Made by a program: the position numbers and the translations under genes
NCBI GenBank assembly: GCA_026005055.1
Contig: BPKI01000001.1
Span: 1,302,001-1,366,000, forward strand
Reading direction: 5' to 3'
Length of the DNA: 64,000 nucleotides
From: Lysobacterales bacterium
GTDB lineage: Bacteria > Pseudomonadota > Gammaproteobacteria > Xanthomonadales > BPKI01
Part shown: piece after piece, positions 16,830 through 27,252 of the stretch
How the letters are laid out: every line of letters starts with the position of its first letter
How positions within the stretch are numbered: position 1 is the stretch's first letter
Notes under the pieces: generated by a model
What the model saw: only the letters and a program-made list of their open reading frames with translations
What the model was told of the DNA's origin: nothing
Database searches by the model: none

Positions 16830-17507
16830 TTACTCCCCTGCTCGCGTCTCGGCGGGCCTCGTCTCGCGAGGCCGACGATGGGGCGGCGGGGGCAGGCCAT
16901 CGGGGAAGATGTGCGGTCGAATGACGGTCAGGCGGATGCCCTGGGTGAAGCGGAAGCGGCCATCCGGCAGCATCTCGGCAGGCCAGCGTGCAAGCGCGTC
17001 CTCCAGCGCCGAGGGCGCGAGTCGGGCGGGATCCAGATGGGCGGCCCGGTCGGCGAAGAGGAGCGGCTCGCCGGCGACCTCGGGCGGCAGCTTGACCCCC
17101 TCGAGCGGCCAGCGCAAAGCATATTCCCCATCGGCGGCGACGACGTGGACGGGCAGGCGGCAGTAAGGCGCTTCGCCCTCGTACTGTCCGTCGCCTCGCC
17201 GTCGAAGGAAGACGAGGTAGCGCTCGTCGGCATCGGGCTCGACGGGGTAGAAACAGGCCGCCGGCTGCCCGCGTTCGGCGTACACGGCCACCACGTCCTG
17301 CGAATCGGGGCGTTTGTAGGGGATGAGCAATCGCAGGAGCGCGAAGCCGGCCTCGGGCGTGCCCTCGCGCGGACGATACTCGGTGTGCACGAGCTGGGCG
17401 ATGGCCACCAGATCGGCGCGGGAGGCGAGCTCGGCGAGCGTCGGCGGGGCCGGCTCCGCGGCGATGTTCGGGCCGAACGCGAGAAGACCGAGCAGGATCG
17501 GGCTCAT
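16830..17507 (-). CDS. Exported hypothetical protein
   Basis: A 225-residue protein that I cannot assign. It begins with a hydrophobic leader MSPILLGLLAFG and a likely cleavage site near residue 17. The middle reads LASRADLVAIAQL then LLIPYKRPD and DERYLVFLRRR, giving a beta-strand-rich profile. Three cysteines are scattered. The C-terminus is basic and proline-rich. The ATG overlaps the psd stop as ATGA, so it is very likely translated with psd. The next gene starts 36 bases downstream of its stop. Confidence 0.65.
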   Translation of the reverse strand: MSPILLGLLAFGPNIAAEPAPPTLAELASRADLVAIAQLVHTEYRPREGTPEAGFALLRLLIPYKRPDSQDVVAVYAERGQPAACFYPVEPDADERYLVFLRRRGDGQYEGEAPYCRLPVHVVAADGEYALRWPLEGVKLPPEVAGEPLLFADRAAHLDPARLAPSALEDALARWPAEMLPDGRFRFTQGIRLTVIRPHIFPDGLPPPPHRRPRETRPAETRAGE

Positions 17508-18376
17508 GCTGAGGACTCTCCTCGGAGGGGGGCCAGAGATGAGGGGCGGGCGACCGCCATCCCCACCCGGATGTCGGCATCGACCGTCGCTGCGGGCAGA
17601 AGTTCGGTTCCGGGCGGGAGCAGGAGGATCACCGTCGAGCCGTAGTGGAAGCGGCCGAGTTCCGCGAAGCGCGGCAGCCTGAGCGGCTCGGCCGGGGTGA
17701 GATCGAGGATGCGGCGCGGATGCGGCGGAATGATGCGACCGGCGAAGACGGTTTCGATGCCTCCCACCAGCAGGGCCGCGACCAGTACGATCGCGAAGGG
17801 ACCGAATGCGCCTTCGAAGAGGGCGATCAGCCGCTCGTTGCGGACGAACAGCCGCGGGATGGAATCGGTGCTCGCTCGGTTGACCGAGAACAGCCGGCCG
17901 GGAAGATGCAGGGCGCTTCGCAGCTCGCCCGCGGCCGGCATGTGCACCCGGTGGTAGTCGCGTGGCGAGAGATAGATGGTGAGCTGCTGCCCGCCCTCGA
18001 ATCGGAGCGCCAAGGCCTCGTCGGCGAGGAGCTCGGAAAGCGGGTAATGCTGTCCCTTGGCCTGCAAAAGCGACCCGCGATGGACGGGTCCGACCGAGAC
18101 AATGCGCCCATCCGCCGGCGCCAGGATGGCGTCAGGATCGGGATCGGGCTGGCGCGCTCCCGTCTTGAGCGCGCGCGTAAAGAAGGCATCGAAGCTGGGA
18201 TAGGCGGCGGGGTCGGAATGCTCGGCTTCGCTCAGGTCGATGCCGAAACGTCGGATCGCCAAACGGATCAATCGGTCCTTGAGCCAGGGCCATCGGCTCC
18301 GAGCGATGCGGCCGGCGAGCCGCGAGAGCAGGTGTTGCGGCAGGAATCGCTGAGCTTGAGCGATCAGGGCGGGCAC
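17504..18376 (-). CDS. psd: Phosphatidylserine decarboxylase proenzyme
   Basis: A 290-residue inner-membrane enzyme that makes phosphatidylethanolamine from phosphatidylserine. The self-cleavage site is GST at 246-248 within RFHYGSTVIL; S247 becomes the pyruvoyl group. The other two members of the autoprocessing triad are visible as D89 (APADG) and H145 (YHRVHMP). The length fits the bacterial type I enzyme. It starts with GTG directly after the sco1 stop, and its stop overlaps the start of the exported hypothetical protein. No pssA gene is in view. Confidence 0.95.
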   Translation of the reverse strand: MPALIAQAQRFLPQHLLSRLAGRIARSRWPWLKDRLIRLAIRRFGIDLSEAEHSDPAAYPSFDAFFTRALKTGARQPDPDPDAILAPADGRIVSVGPVHRGSLLQAKGQHYPLSELLADEALALRFEGGQQLTIYLSPRDYHRVHMPAAGELRSALHLPGRLFSVNRASTDSIPRLFVRNERLIALFEGAFGPFAIVLVAALLVGGIETVFAGRIIPPHPRRILDLTPAEPLRLPRFAELGRFHYGSTVILLLPPGTELLPAATVDADIRVGMAVARPSSLAPLRGESSA

Positions 18377-18994
18377 TCAGCCGCCCATCAGCCGTGCGAG
18401 GTCGGCGGCCACCACCGCCGGATCGTGCGGAGGCGGGACGGCGCCGACCAATCGCCCTTGCGGATCGACGATGACGATGCTCGCGGAATGATCCACCTCG
18501 TATCCGTCCTCGGTCGGGCGGTGCAGGTAGACCAATCCGAGCGCGCGGGTGAGCCTTTGCAGCGAATCGTGATCGCCGGTCGCCGCGAGGAAGCGGGGAT
18601 TGAAAAAGCCGACGTAGCGTTCGAGCGTTTCGCCCCGGTCGCGCTCTGGATCTACCGATATGAAAGTCACCTGTGGCGCGCGCTCGGGCGGGAAGCGGCG
18701 CTCGATGTCGCGCAGGGTGCCCAAGGCCACCGGACAGATGTCCGGGCAATGGGTGAAGCCGATGAAGACCAGATTCCAGCGCCCACGCCAGTCGGCCAGG
18801 GTGAGCGGGCGGCCATCGGGCCTCTCCAGGGTGAACTCGGGCAGCGGTCTCGGAGTGGGGTAGAGCCGAGTCGCCTTCAGACCCTCGGGGGTGAGGCTCG
18901 CCCCCGGGCCCAAACGGCCGCCGCCCGCGAGAAAAAAGCCGATGGCGGCTGCCGCAGCAGCGGCCAAGATCACGGCGATGATCCGAATGCTCAT
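18377..18994 (-). CDS. SCO1/SenC family copper chaperone
   Basis: A 205-residue membrane-anchored thioredoxin-fold protein that delivers copper to cytochrome oxidase CuA or acts as a periplasmic redox protein. It has an N-terminal helix (about 4-24), the copper-binding CPDIC motif (C83 and C87) and the distal histidine near residue 169 in YEVDHSAS. All three copper ligands are present. No cytochrome oxidase gene is nearby; instead the gene leads a run with psd. It diverges from prmB with 24 bases between starts. Confidence 0.92.
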   Translation of the reverse strand: MSIRIIAVILAAAAAAAIGFFLAGGGRLGPGASLTPEGLKATRLYPTPRPLPEFTLERPDGRPLTLADWRGRWNLVFIGFTHCPDICPVALGTLRDIERRFPPERAPQVTFISVDPERDRGETLERYVGFFNPRFLAATGDHDSLQRLTRALGLVYLHRPTEDGYEVDHSASIVIVDPQGRLVGAVPPPHDPAVVAADLARLMGG

Positions 18995-19018
18995 GCCGGC
19001 GATTATAGTTTCGGGCGC

Positions 19019-19981
19019 ATGAGCGCATCCTTCGACCCCTCAGAGGCCAAGGAGCTGAAGACCATCGCCGACATGGTGCGGTGGGCGGCAAGCGCCTTCG
19101 AGCAGGCAGGCTTGGTCTTCGGCCACGGGTATGACAATGCCCTCGACGAGGCCGCGCATCTGGTGCTCGCCGCGCTCGGCCTGCCGAGCGAGCTGCCACC
19201 GGCCTATGCGCAAGCGCGGCTGACTCGCCGTGAGCGGGACGCGCTGGTCGAGCTCATCGGCCGGCGCATCCGGGAGCGCGTGCCGACCGCCTACTTGATC
19301 GGGGAGGCTTGGTTTTGCGGTTTGGCTTTCAGCGTGGATCCCTCCGTGCTGGTGCCGCGTTCGCCGATCGCGGAGCTGATCAGGGAGGGATTCCAGCCCT
19401 GGCTCGGCGCGCTCGAGGTGCGCCGGGCGCTGGACCTCTGCTGCGGCTCGGGCTGCATCGGCATCGCGATGGCGGTGAACTTCCCCGATTGGGCGGTGGA
19501 TCTCGCCGATGCCAGCGACTCGGCGCTCGCGCTGGCGCGGCGCAACGCCGAGCAGCACGGGGTGCTCGGCCGGGTGCGGCTGATTCAGGGCGATCTGTTC
19601 GATGCCGAGGGTCTTGCCGAGCGCTACGAGCTCATCGTCTGCAATCCGCCCTATGTGCCGAGCGCGGCGGTGGAGGCTCTGCCGCCGGAGTATCGGCACG
19701 AGCCCCGGCTCGGTCTCGATGGCGGACACGACGGTCTCGAGTTCGCGGCGCGGGTGTTGCTCGAGGCCCCTTCTCGCCTGGGGCCTGAAGGCTTGCTGGT
19801 GCTGGAGCTCGGCGACAGCGCCGAGACCTTGGCCTCGGCCTTGCCGGAGATCCCCTTCACCTGGGCGGAGTTCTCGACCGGCGACATGGGGGTCCTCATC
19901 GCGCGGCGCGAGGAGCTGCTCGACTGGCGCGAAGCGATCGCCCGCTGGGCGGAGCGACGCCGTGCGCGGGGAGCGAGTTGA
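19019..19981 (+). CDS. prmB: Ribosomal protein L3 glutamine N5-methyltransferase
   Basis: A 320-residue SAM-dependent enzyme that methylates a glutamine of ribosomal protein L3. It has an N-terminal helical domain, the SAM loop [14 protein letters not shown], and the catalytic NPPY at 209-212. The following segment [18 protein letters not shown] matches PrmB rather than PrmC. A TATAGT box at 19004-19009 lies 10 bases before the ATG without a convincing -35 partner. The frame is open far upstream, but that part is antisense to psd and sco1. The stop overlaps the aroC start. Confidence 0.93.
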   Translation: MSASFDPSEAKELKTIADMVRWAASAFEQAGLVFGHGYDNALDEAAHLVLAALGLPSELPPAYAQARLTRRERDALVELIGRRIRERVPTAYLIGEAWFCGLAFSVDPSVLVPRSPIAELIREGFQPWLGALEVRRALDLCCGSGCIGIAMAVNFPDWAVDLADASDSALALARRNAEQHGVLGRVRLIQGDLFDAEGLAERYELIVCNPPYVPSAAVEALPPEYRHEPRLGLDGGHDGLEFAARVLLEAPSRLGPEGLLVLELGDSAETLASALPEIPFTWAEFSTGDMGVLIARREELLDWREAIARWAERRRARGAS

Positions 19982-21099
19982 GGGTGGGCGCGAATACCTT
20001 TGGCAAGCTCTTTTCGGTCACCACCTTCGGCGAGAGCCATGGGCCTGCCATCGGCTGCGTCGTGGACGGTTGCCCGCCGGGGATCGCGCTCGCGCCGGAG
20101 GATTTCCGGAGCGATCTGGCTCGTCGTGCGACTGGGCGCAGCCGGCATGTGTCGCAGCGCCGGGAGGCGGATGAGGTGGAGATCCTCTCGGGGGTCTTCG
20201 CCGGCCGCACGACCGGCCATCCGATCGCGCTCCTCATTCGCAACACCGATGCGCGTAGCCGCGATTACGACGAACTCGCGGAGGTGTTCCGTCCGGGCCA
20301 TGCCGACCTCGTCTATGAGCTCAAATACGGATTTCGGGATCACCGTGGGGGCGGTCGGTCTTCGGCCCGCGAGACGGCGGCGCGGGTGGCGGCGGCGGTG
20401 ATCGCCAAGAAGTGGCTCGCCGAACGCTACGGCGTTCGGGTGCGCGCCTTCTTGTCTCGCCTGGGGGCATTGAGGCCGCGCCGCCACGACTGGAGCGCGG
20501 TCGAGGAAAACCCCTTTTTCTGGCCCGATGCGGAGATGGTGGGCGAGCTCGAGGCTTTCATGGACCGTCTGCGCAAGGAGGGCGATTCGATCGGTGCGGA
20601 GGTGACGGTCGTGGCCGAGGGCGTCCCGCCCGGATGGGGCGAGCCGATCTACGGCAAACTCGATGCGGAGCTCGCCTCCGCGCTGATGGGCATCAATGCC
20701 GCCAAGGGCGTGGAGATCGGCGCCGGCTTCGCCGCGGTCGAGCAGCGCGGCAGCGAGCACCGCGATCCGCTTACGCCCGAGGGTTTCCTGTCCAATCATG
20801 CCGGCGGCATCCTCGGCGGGATCTCGACGGGGCAGCCGATCCTCGCACGGGTCGCCTTCAAGCCGACCTCGAGTATCCGCCTGCCGGTGAGGAGCGTCGA
20901 TCGCAGTGGGCGGGCGGTGGAAGTCGCGGTGAAAGGTCGGCACGATCCCTGCGTGGGCATTCGCGCGGTGCCCATCGTCGAGGCGATGGTGGCGTTGGTG
21001 CTGATGGATCAAGCGCTCCGACATCGCGCACAGTGCGCCGAGGTCGAGCCGCGCGCGGGTCTGCTCGATCTCGCCCGAATGAAGGAGGAGACGCGGTGA
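19978..21099 (+). CDS. aroC: Chorismate synthase
   Basis: A 373-residue (or 371) enzyme that makes chorismate from EPSP using reduced FMN. The start is either TTG at 19978 (TTGA overlap with prmB, with ggggag 5 bases upstream) or GTG at 19984, which gives MGANTFG and fits the usual MSGNTFG spacing better. Family motifs include [37 protein letters not shown] and [14 protein letters not shown]. The prmB-aroC-asd chain is tightly overlapped. Confidence 0.95.
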   Translation: MRVGANTFGKLFSVTTFGESHGPAIGCVVDGCPPGIALAPEDFRSDLARRATGRSRHVSQRREADEVEILSGVFAGRTTGHPIALLIRNTDARSRDYDELAEVFRPGHADLVYELKYGFRDHRGGGRSSARETAARVAAAVIAKKWLAERYGVRVRAFLSRLGALRPRRHDWSAVEENPFFWPDAEMVGELEAFMDRLRKEGDSIGAEVTVVAEGVPPGWGEPIYGKLDAELASALMGINAAKGVEIGAGFAAVEQRGSEHRDPLTPEGFLSNHAGGILGGISTGQPILARVAFKPTSSIRLPVRSVDRSGRAVEVAVKGRHDPCVGIRAVPIVEAMVALVLMDQALRHRAQCAEVEPRAGLLDLARMKEETR

Positions 21100-22118
21100 G
21101 CGAAGGTTTCGTCGTGGCCGTGGTCGGCGCGACCGGCGCGGTCGGTGAATGTCTGCTTTCGATCCTCGAAGAGCGGCGATTTCCGATCCGCCGTTTAGTG
21201 CCGCTGGCGAGCGAGCGATCGCGCGGTATTAGGCTTCGTTTTCGGGGTGAGGACATTCCGGTCCAATCGCTCGACGAATTCGATTTCTCCGGCGTGGACA
21301 TCGCCTTCTTCTCCGCCGGCGGTGCGGTCTCGGCGGTGCACGCCCCGCGCGCGGCCGCCGCCGGCGCTGCGGTCATCGACAACACCTCCCACTTCCGGTT
21401 GGATCCGGATGTGCCTCTGGTCGTACCCGAGGTCAATGCCGATGCCCTCGCCTCATGGCGGCGGAAGCGCATCATCGCCAATCCCAATTGCTCCACCGCG
21501 CAGTTGATGGTCGTCTTGGCCCCGCTGCATCGGGCCGCAGGGATCGAGCGCATCCAGGTCGCCACTTACCAGTCGGTTTCGGGCGCGGGCCGCTCGGCTT
21601 TGGAGGAGCTCGGTCAGCAGACCGCGGCGCTGCTCAATTTTCGCGAGATCGCGCCGAAGCGATTCCCCGTTCAGATCGCCTTCAATCTCATCCCGCATAT
21701 CGATGCCTTCGAGGACAACGGCTATACCCGCGAAGAGATGAAGATGGTTTGGGAGTCGCGCAAGATCCTTTCCGCGCCTGAGCTTCGCGTGAGCGCGACC
21801 TGTGTTCGGGTTCCGGTGTTCTATGGCCACTCCGAGGCGGTGGCGATCGAGACCAAAAGGGCGCTGAGCGTGAGGGAAGCGCGCGAAATCTTGGCGCGGG
21901 CGCCGGGTGTGGAGCTGGTCGATGAGGCGCGCGATGGCGGTTATCCCACGCCGGTGACCCACGCCTCGGGCAAGGATCCGGTCTTTGTCGGCCGATTGCG
22001 CCAAGACCTCTCCCACCCGCGGGGCCTGATGCTCTGGGTGGTTGCCGACAACATCCGCAAGGGCGCCGCACTCAATGCGGTGCAAATCGCCGAGGTCTTG
22101 GTGAAATCGTACTGGTGA
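21096..22118 (+). CDS. asd: Aspartate-semialdehyde dehydrogenase
   Basis: A 340-residue NADPH enzyme that makes aspartate semialdehyde for lysine, methionine, threonine and diaminopimelate synthesis. It has the GATGAVGE dinucleotide loop near the N-terminus and the catalytic cysteine C132 in [20 protein letters not shown] and GHSEAVAIE place it in the short Asd branch found in Pseudomonas and Xanthomonas. It starts with GTG overlapping the aroC stop (GTGA), with a strong gaaggagg ribosome site 5 or 6 bases upstream. Its last codons contain a likely fimV promoter. Confidence 0.95.
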   Translation: MSEGFVVAVVGATGAVGECLLSILEERRFPIRRLVPLASERSRGIRLRFRGEDIPVQSLDEFDFSGVDIAFFSAGGAVSAVHAPRAAAAGAAVIDNTSHFRLDPDVPLVVPEVNADALASWRRKRIIANPNCSTAQLMVVLAPLHRAAGIERIQVATYQSVSGAGRSALEELGQQTAALLNFREIAPKRFPVQIAFNLIPHIDAFEDNGYTREEMKMVWESRKILSAPELRVSATCVRVPVFYGHSEAVAIETKRALSVREAREILARAPGVELVDEARDGGYPTPVTHASGKDPVFVGRLRQDLSHPRGLMLWVVADNIRKGAALNAVQIAEVLVKSYW

Positions 22119-22126
22119 ACTATAGT
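22098..22126 (+). promoter_or_regulatory. Likely promoter for fimV
   Basis: TTGGTG at 22098-22103 and TATAGT at 22121-22126 are 17 bases apart. The -35 box lies inside the last codons of asd and the -10 box just after its stop. This gives a leader of about 75 bases before fimV. Confidence 0.5.
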
Positions 22127-22207
22127 TATTGCCCAATCGTCACGTCGATGTGAGCTTTGCGGGGGAGGCTCGCGCTTCGGGGAACGATCGCTCTTGCGGG
22201 GAACGAC

Positions 22208-24610
22208 ATGATGCGTCTGCGGCAACTGTCCATCGCTTTGGCTCTGGCGCTGTCGGCGACGGAGGCGGGTGCGCTCGGCTTCGGGGAGATCGAGGTCCGT
22301 TCGCGGCTCAACGAGCCGCTCGATGCGTGGATCCGCATCGCCTCGGCGGACGAGGAGGAGCTTGCGACGCTCTCGGTGCGCCTCGCGACGGCGGAGGATT
22401 ATTCGCGCATGGGGCTGCGGCAGCGGGCGGTGCCGGTCGCCGTGGAGTTCTCCGTGGAGCGCGATCGGCAGGGGCGCCCCGCGATTCGCGTGCGCTCTCG
22501 CCAGCCGGTTCGCGAGCCGCTCCTTCCGCTGCTCGTCGAGGCGCAGTGGAGCAAGGGGCGGATGTTCCGCGAATTCGTGGTGCTGCTCGATCCGCCCTTG
22601 ACCGTGCCGGCGGTGGCCAAGGCGCCGGCCGTGAGACCCGCGCGGGTCGAGGATCAGCCCGCTCCCGCCCCCCGCGAGAGAGTCCCCGCCCGTCCTGAAG
22701 AAGCCCCGTCGCCGGCGGAACCGGCCCCCTCTGCGCCCGTCCTCGCCGAGCCGGCAGAGCCTGCGCCCCGCGCTCCAGCGCCCGAGAGACCGGCCGCCGC
22801 ACCCGCAGGCGGCGAATCCCGTACGCCCGCCTTCGCCGGCGGCGAGTATGGTCCGGTGGCTTCGGGGGAGACGCTCTGGCAGATCGCGCTCGCCACCCGG
22901 CCGGCGGAGGTCGATGTCCAGCAGATGCTGGTGGCGATTTTCGACGCCAACCCGGGAGCGTTCATCGACGGCAATGTGAATCTGTTGCGCCGCGGTGCGG
23001 TTTTGCGCATCCCCGGGGCGGAGGAGGTCAGGGCCATCGATCGCGCCGAGGCGCGGCGGCGCCTGGCCGAGCACAGCGAGGCCTGGCTCGCGCGTCGTGG
23101 GGCGGTCGCGCCCGCGCGGATCGCGGCACCGCCCGAGCCGCCGCCGGTGCTCGCTGCGCGCGAGGAGCGCGTGGCACCACCGCGCGAGGATCGTCCCCGC
23201 CGCGAGGATCGCTTGGCGATCCTGCCCCCGGCTGGGGAGGAGACGCGGTCGCGGACGGCCGCCGGTGGCGGTGCGCCGGCCCGCGATGCGGAGGTGGAGG
23301 CTTTGCGCGCCGACCTGCAGCGCAGCCGTGAAAGCCTGGCCGCGGCCGAGCAGGAGCTCGGTGAATTGAGAAGCCGGGTGCGCGAACTGGAGGCGATCGA
23401 GTCCGATCAGCAACGTCTGATCGCGCTCAAGGACACGGAACTGGCGAATCTGCGACAGCGTCTCGCCGAACTCGAGGAGCGTCTGCGCGCGGCCGAGGCT
23501 GCGTCAACTGCGCCGCAGGAGGCTCCGCATGCGGCCGTGGCGGAGCCGGTCGAGCCCCGCCCGACCGAGGCACCGCCCCCGTCCGAGCCCGTCCAGGCCG
23601 CGCCGCCCGCTCCGCAACGGCCGGTGGCGAGCGCCCCGCCGCCGGCGGCGGCGCCTCCCGCGGCGCCGGCTCCGTCCCCGCCAAGTGAGGAGGCGACGCC
23701 TTGGTATTCGAATCCGGCGGTGATCGGTGGCGGCGTCGCGGTGTTGCTGCTCGCGCTCGCCCTCGCCTGGCTGATGCGCCGTCGTGCTTCGCAGGCCACG
23801 GGCGAGAAGTCGCTCGCGAGCCGCCTGGTCGCGGCCGCTCCGCCGCAACAGGCCCAGGCCGAGGATCGGCTCAAGGAGCTTCGGGCGGCGGTGGAGGCCA
23901 ACCCGACCGATCTACAAGCGCACCTGGCCTTGCTGCGTTTGCTCTACAACCGCGAGGATCCGGTCGCCTTCGAGATCGCGGCCGAATCCATGGCAGGCTA
24001 CGTCGGCGAGGGCCCCTCGCCGGAATGGGAGGAGGTGCTCGCGATGGGTAGGGAAATCGCGCCGGAGCATCCGCTGTTCCGCCGGGCACCCGCGACGCCC
24101 TCCGCCTCGCCGGATGCGGCCGATCTCTTCGCGCCGAGCGTGGAGGCTGCCGTGCCCGAGGAGCAGGAACCATTCCAAGGCGCGCCCGAGGAAACGCTGG
24201 CGGCGCCGACGCCCCTGCCCGAGCTCGAACTTCCCGCATGGCAGCCGGAGGCGGAGGAAGAGAAGCCCGCACCTCCGGCCGAGACGGCCCCGGCTCCCGA
24301 GGTCTTCGCCGATCCGCTGACGACGCAGCGTATGCAGCGTCCAGAGCTCGACCTCTCCAGGGAGTGGGATACCCAGCGTATTTCCCAGGCCGACGTGGAT
24401 CGGGCGATGGCCGATCGGACGCCGGCGGCGAGCGGGGTCTCTCTCGGCGAAAGCGAGGACGACGTGGTGGCGACCAAGCTCGACTTGGCGCGCGAGTATC
24501 TGGATCTCGGCGATGCCGACGGCGCCCGCGGTCTGCTCGAGGAAGTGCTGAGCGAGGGCACCCCCAAGCAGAAGGCGGAGGCGCAGCGCCTGCTCGCTCA
24601 GATTCGCTGA
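22208..24610 (+). CDS. fimV: FimV-type pilus assembly / polar hub protein
   Basis: An 800-residue inner-membrane protein linked in other species to type IV pilus assembly and polar organisation. It has a signal peptide (1-22), the FimV N-terminal domain from GFGEIEVRSRLNEPLDA, a LysM-like domain (YGPVASGETLWQIA, near residue 217), a coiled coil (about 360-430), proline/alanine-rich linkers and one transmembrane helix (AVIGGGVAVLLLALALAW, near 505). The cytoplasmic part ends in the FimV C-terminal motif LDLAREYLDLGDADGAR with a TPR-like repeat. The ATG at 22208 was chosen over upstream codons because it starts the signal peptide; ggggaa lies upstream. Confidence 0.92.
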   Translation: MMRLRQLSIALALALSATEAGALGFGEIEVRSRLNEPLDAWIRIASADEEELATLSVRLATAEDYSRMGLRQRAVPVAVEFSVERDRQGRPAIRVRSRQPVREPLLPLLVEAQWSKGRMFREFVVLLDPPLTVPAVAKAPAVRPARVEDQPAPAPRERVPARPEEAPSPAEPAPSAPVLAEPAEPAPRAPAPERPAAAPAGGESRTPAFAGGEYGPVASGETLWQIALATRPAEVDVQQMLVAIFDANPGAFIDGNVNLLRRGAVLRIPGAEEVRAIDRAEARRRLAEHSEAWLARRGAVAPARIAAPPEPPPVLAAREERVAPPREDRPRREDRLAILPPAGEETRSRTAAGGGAPARDAEVEALRADLQRSRESLAAAEQELGELRSRVRELEAIESDQQRLIALKDTELANLRQRLAELEERLRAAEAASTAPQEAPHAAVAEPVEPRPTEAPPPSEPVQAAPPAPQRPVASAPPPAAAPPAAPAPSPPSEEATPWYSNPAVIGGGVAVLLLALALAWLMRRRASQATGEKSLASRLVAAAPPQQAQAEDRLKELRAAVEANPTDLQAHLALLRLLYNREDPVAFEIAAESMAGYVGEGPSPEWEEVLAMGREIAPEHPLFRRAPATPSASPDAADLFAPSVEAAVPEEQEPFQGAPEETLAAPTPLPELELPAWQPEAEEEKPAPPAETAPAPEVFADPLTTQRMQRPELDLSREWDTQRISQADVDRAMADRTPAASGVSLGESEDDVVATKLDLAREYLDLGDADGARGLLEEVLSEGTPKQKAEAQRLLAQIR

Positions 24611-24627
24611 TCGGCCGCAGGCCGGGA

Positions 24628-24644
24628 CCGACCCGAACGGTCGG
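24628..24644 (+). other. Small hairpin at the truA start
   Basis: ccgacc at 24628-24633 pairs perfectly with ggtcgg at 24639-24644 around a 5-base loop, ending 2 bases before the truA ATG. There is no T-tract, so it is not a terminator. It could mask the ribosome site. It may also be chance in GC-rich DNA. Confidence 0.35.
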
Positions 24645-24646
24645 GG

Positions 24647-25459
24647 ATGCGGATCGCCATCGGCATCGAGTACGACGGCAGCGCCTTCCTCGGCTGGCAG
24701 CGACTCGCGCATGGGCCGACCCTGCAGGCCGCGGTCGAGGAGGCGCTCTCCACAGTCGCGGCGCATCCAGTGCGTGTCGTCGCCGCCGGTCGGACCGATT
24801 CCGGCGTGCATGCGCGATGCCAGGTGGCGCATTTCGACACCACCGCCGAGCGCAGCGAGCGCGCTTGGATGCTCGGCGGGACCGCCGCGCTTCCTGAGGG
24901 CATCGCGATTCGCTGGGCGCGGCGGGTGAGCGAGCGCTTCCACGCCCGCCGTTCGGCCATCCGGCGCTGCTACCGCTACCGGCTCTGCAACCGTCCCGTG
25001 CGGCCTGCGCTTTCTGCGAGCGAGCTGGCGTGGGAGCGCGTTCCGCTCGACGTCGAGGCGATGCGAGCGGGCGCGGCGCTCTTGCTCGGCGAGCACGATT
25101 TCTCGGCGTTCCGAAGCCTCGCCTGTCAGGCGCTCCACCCGCGGCGCCGACTCTACCGCTTGGACATCGCCCGCCATGGCGAGGAAGTGATCTTCGAGTT
25201 CGAAGGCAACGCCTTCCTCCACCACATGGTGCGCAACATCGTCGGCAGCCTGCTGCTCGTGGGTCGGGGGGAGCGCTCCTCGCAATGGATCGGGGAGGTC
25301 CTCGCCAGCCGGGATCGCAGACTGGCGGGACCGACCGCCGAGGCTCGCGGTCTCGTCTTCCTCGGTCCGCGCTATCCTCCTGGCTTCGGCTTGCCGGAAG
25401 AAGTAGAGTGGCGCGTTGATCCGCACCCGAGTGAAATTCTGCGGGATCACCCGAGCTGA
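24647..25459 (+). CDS. truA: tRNA pseudouridine(38-40) synthase
   Basis: A 270-residue enzyme that isomerises uridines 38-40 in the tRNA anticodon arm. The catalytic aspartate is D51 in [26 protein letters not shown] and DFSAFRS are further TruA motifs. The length is normal for the family. Its 3' end overlaps trpF by 44 bases, an unusually long overlap that keeps truA and trpF in one transcript, as in other gammaproteobacteria. Confidence 0.95.
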   Translation: MRIAIGIEYDGSAFLGWQRLAHGPTLQAAVEEALSTVAAHPVRVVAAGRTDSGVHARCQVAHFDTTAERSERAWMLGGTAALPEGIAIRWARRVSERFHARRSAIRRCYRYRLCNRPVRPALSASELAWERVPLDVEAMRAGAALLLGEHDFSAFRSLACQALHPRRRLYRLDIARHGEEVIFEFEGNAFLHHMVRNIVGSLLLVGRGERSSQWIGEVLASRDRRLAGPTAEARGLVFLGPRYPPGFGLPEEVEWRVDPHPSEILRDHPS

Positions 25460-26054
25460 GGATGCGCGCCTCGCCGCGTCGCTCGGCGTCGATGCGGTGG
25501 GCGTCGTTCTGGTACCCGAGAGCCCGCGTGCCTTGCGGATCGAGGCCGGGGCCGCAATCCGCGCCGCGCTGCCGCCCTTCGTCGCGTTCGTCGCGCTCTT
25601 CCGCGATCCCACGCCGGCATTCGTGGAGAGGGCCATCGAGGCGCTCGACCCGACGCTGCTTCAGTTTCACGGCAGCGAGGACGGCAGCTTCTGTGCCGCC
25701 TTCGGCGTGCCCTACCTCAAGGCGATTCCCGCGGCGGATGGCATCGATTGGCTGCATTGGCGGCGCGAGCACCCGCAGGCGCTTGGGTTCGTCGCCGACA
25801 GCCATCGGCCCGGCGGGCTCGGAGGCAGCGGTCAGGCCTTCGATTGGTCGCGAATCCCGCCGCCTCATCCCGCCCCGCTCGTTCTCGCCGGCGGCCTGAA
25901 CTGCGAGAATGTCGGCGCGGCGATCCGCGCGGTGCGGCCCTATGCGGTGGACGTGGCGAGCGGAATCGAGCGAGCGCCGGGCATCAAGTGTCCCGAGCGG
26001 ATGAAGGCTTTCCTGAGCGAGGTCCGACGTGTCGACGCAAGTCTTGGCGCCTGA
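25416..26054 (+). CDS. trpF: Phosphoribosylanthranilate isomerase
   Basis: A 212-residue TIM-barrel enzyme for the third step of tryptophan synthesis. It starts with TTG as [17 protein letters not shown], with the catalytic cysteine at residue 9. LLQFHGSED and [10 protein letters not shown] form the substrate and phosphate loops, and VDVASGIE the last strand. The TTG lies 44 bases inside truA. No tryptophan leader peptide or attenuator is apparent, so control probably comes from upstream. Confidence 0.95.
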   Translation: MIRTRVKFCGITRAEDARLAASLGVDAVGVVLVPESPRALRIEAGAAIRAALPPFVAFVALFRDPTPAFVERAIEALDPTLLQFHGSEDGSFCAAFGVPYLKAIPAADGIDWLHWRREHPQALGFVADSHRPGGLGGSGQAFDWSRIPPPHPAPLVLAGGLNCENVGAAIRAVRPYAVDVASGIERAPGIKCPERMKAFLSEVRRVDASLGA

Positions 26055-27252
26055 GCGCGCCGAATCCACCTCCGGCGAGAGCGGCCGTTTCGGGCCCTAC
26101 GGTGGACGTTACGTGGCCGAGACACTCATCGCTCCGCTCGAGGAGCTTTGGGAAGCCTACCTTCGGTTCCGAGACGATCCATCGTTCCGTGCCGAGCTCG
26201 AGCGCGATCTCGCCGACTACGTCGGCCGTCCGAGCCCGCTCTACCACGCCGAGCGGTTGTCGCGGGAGAACGGCGGCGCCCAGATCCTGCTCAAGCGCGA
26301 GGACCTCAACCACACGGGCGCACACAAGATCAACAACACCGTCGGACAGGCGCTGCTCGCGAAGCGCATGGGCAAACGCCGGATCATCGCCGAGACCGGT
26401 GCCGGCCAGCACGGCGTGGCCACCGCCACCGTGGCCGCTCGCCTGGGTCTTCGCTGCGTGGTGTACATGGGCGCGCTCGACGTCGAACGGCAGAAACCGA
26501 ACGTGTATCGGATGCGTCTGCTCGGTGCCGAAGTGGTTCCGGTCGAGAGCGGTTCGAAGACGCTCAAGGACGCGCTCAACGAAGCCCTGCGGGACTGGGT
26601 CAGCAACGTCTCGGATACGTTCTACCTGATCGGGACGGTCGCCGGTCCTCATCCCTATCCGACCATCGTGCGCGATTTCAACGCGGTGATCGGACGCGAG
26701 GCACGGGCGCAGATGCTGGCGCGCTTCCAGCGTTTACCGGATGCCGTGGTGGCCTGCGTGGGCGGCGGTTCGAACGCGATCGGCATCTTCCACGCCTTTC
26801 TCGCAGACGAAGGCGTCGCCCTCTACGGTGCGGAGGCGGCCGGCGAGGGGCTCTCGACCGGGCGCCACGCCGCCAGCCTCGTGGCTGGGCGGCCCGGCGT
26901 CCTGCATGGGGCGATGAGCTACCTGCTCTGCGATGAGGATGGTCAGGTGAAGGAGACCCACTCGATCTCGGCCGGCCTCGACTATCCCGGGGTCGGTCCC
27001 GAACATGCCTGGCTCAAGGACTCGGGGCGGGCGCAGTACCTGGGCGTGAGCGATGAGGAGGCGCTCGAGGCCTTTCACCGCCTCGCGCGAACCGAAGGAA
27101 TCCTCGCCGCGCTCGAATCGAGTCATGCCGTCGCGCTCGCCTTGAGGCTCGCGCGGGAGCTGCCACGCGATGCGATGATCCTGGTCAACCTCTCAGGCCG
27201 CGGCGACAAGGACGTGAACACCATCGCGAGGCTGGAGGGTCTGGTGCTGTGA
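26029..27252 (+). CDS. trpB: Tryptophan synthase beta chain
   Basis: A 407-residue PLP enzyme that joins indole with serine. The PLP lysine is K100 in [10 protein letters not shown]. The phosphate-binding loop [10 protein letters not shown] and the LSGRGDKD segment near the C-terminus are present, as is the EDLNHTG substrate loop. It starts with GTG, overlapping trpF by 26 bases. It forms an alpha2-beta2 channelled complex with the next gene product. Confidence 0.97.
   Translation: MSTQVLAPERAESTSGESGRFGPYGGRYVAETLIAPLEELWEAYLRFRDDPSFRAELERDLADYVGRPSPLYHAERLSRENGGAQILLKREDLNHTGAHKINNTVGQALLAKRMGKRRIIAETGAGQHGVATATVAARLGLRCVVYMGALDVERQKPNVYRMRLLGAEVVPVESGSKTLKDALNEALRDWVSNVSDTFYLIGTVAGPHPYPTIVRDFNAVIGREARAQMLARFQRLPDAVVACVGGGSNAIGIFHAFLADEGVALYGAEAAGEGLSTGRHAASLVAGRPGVLHGAMSYLLCDEDGQVKETHSISAGLDYPGVGPEHAWLKDSGRAQYLGVSDEEALEAFHRLARTEGILAALESSHAVALALRLARELPRDAMILVNLSGRGDKDVNTIARLEGLVL

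Noticed and set aside
17645-19018. Upstream extension of prmB
   Set aside because: It is antisense to psd and sco1, and the extra residues do not resemble methyltransferases.
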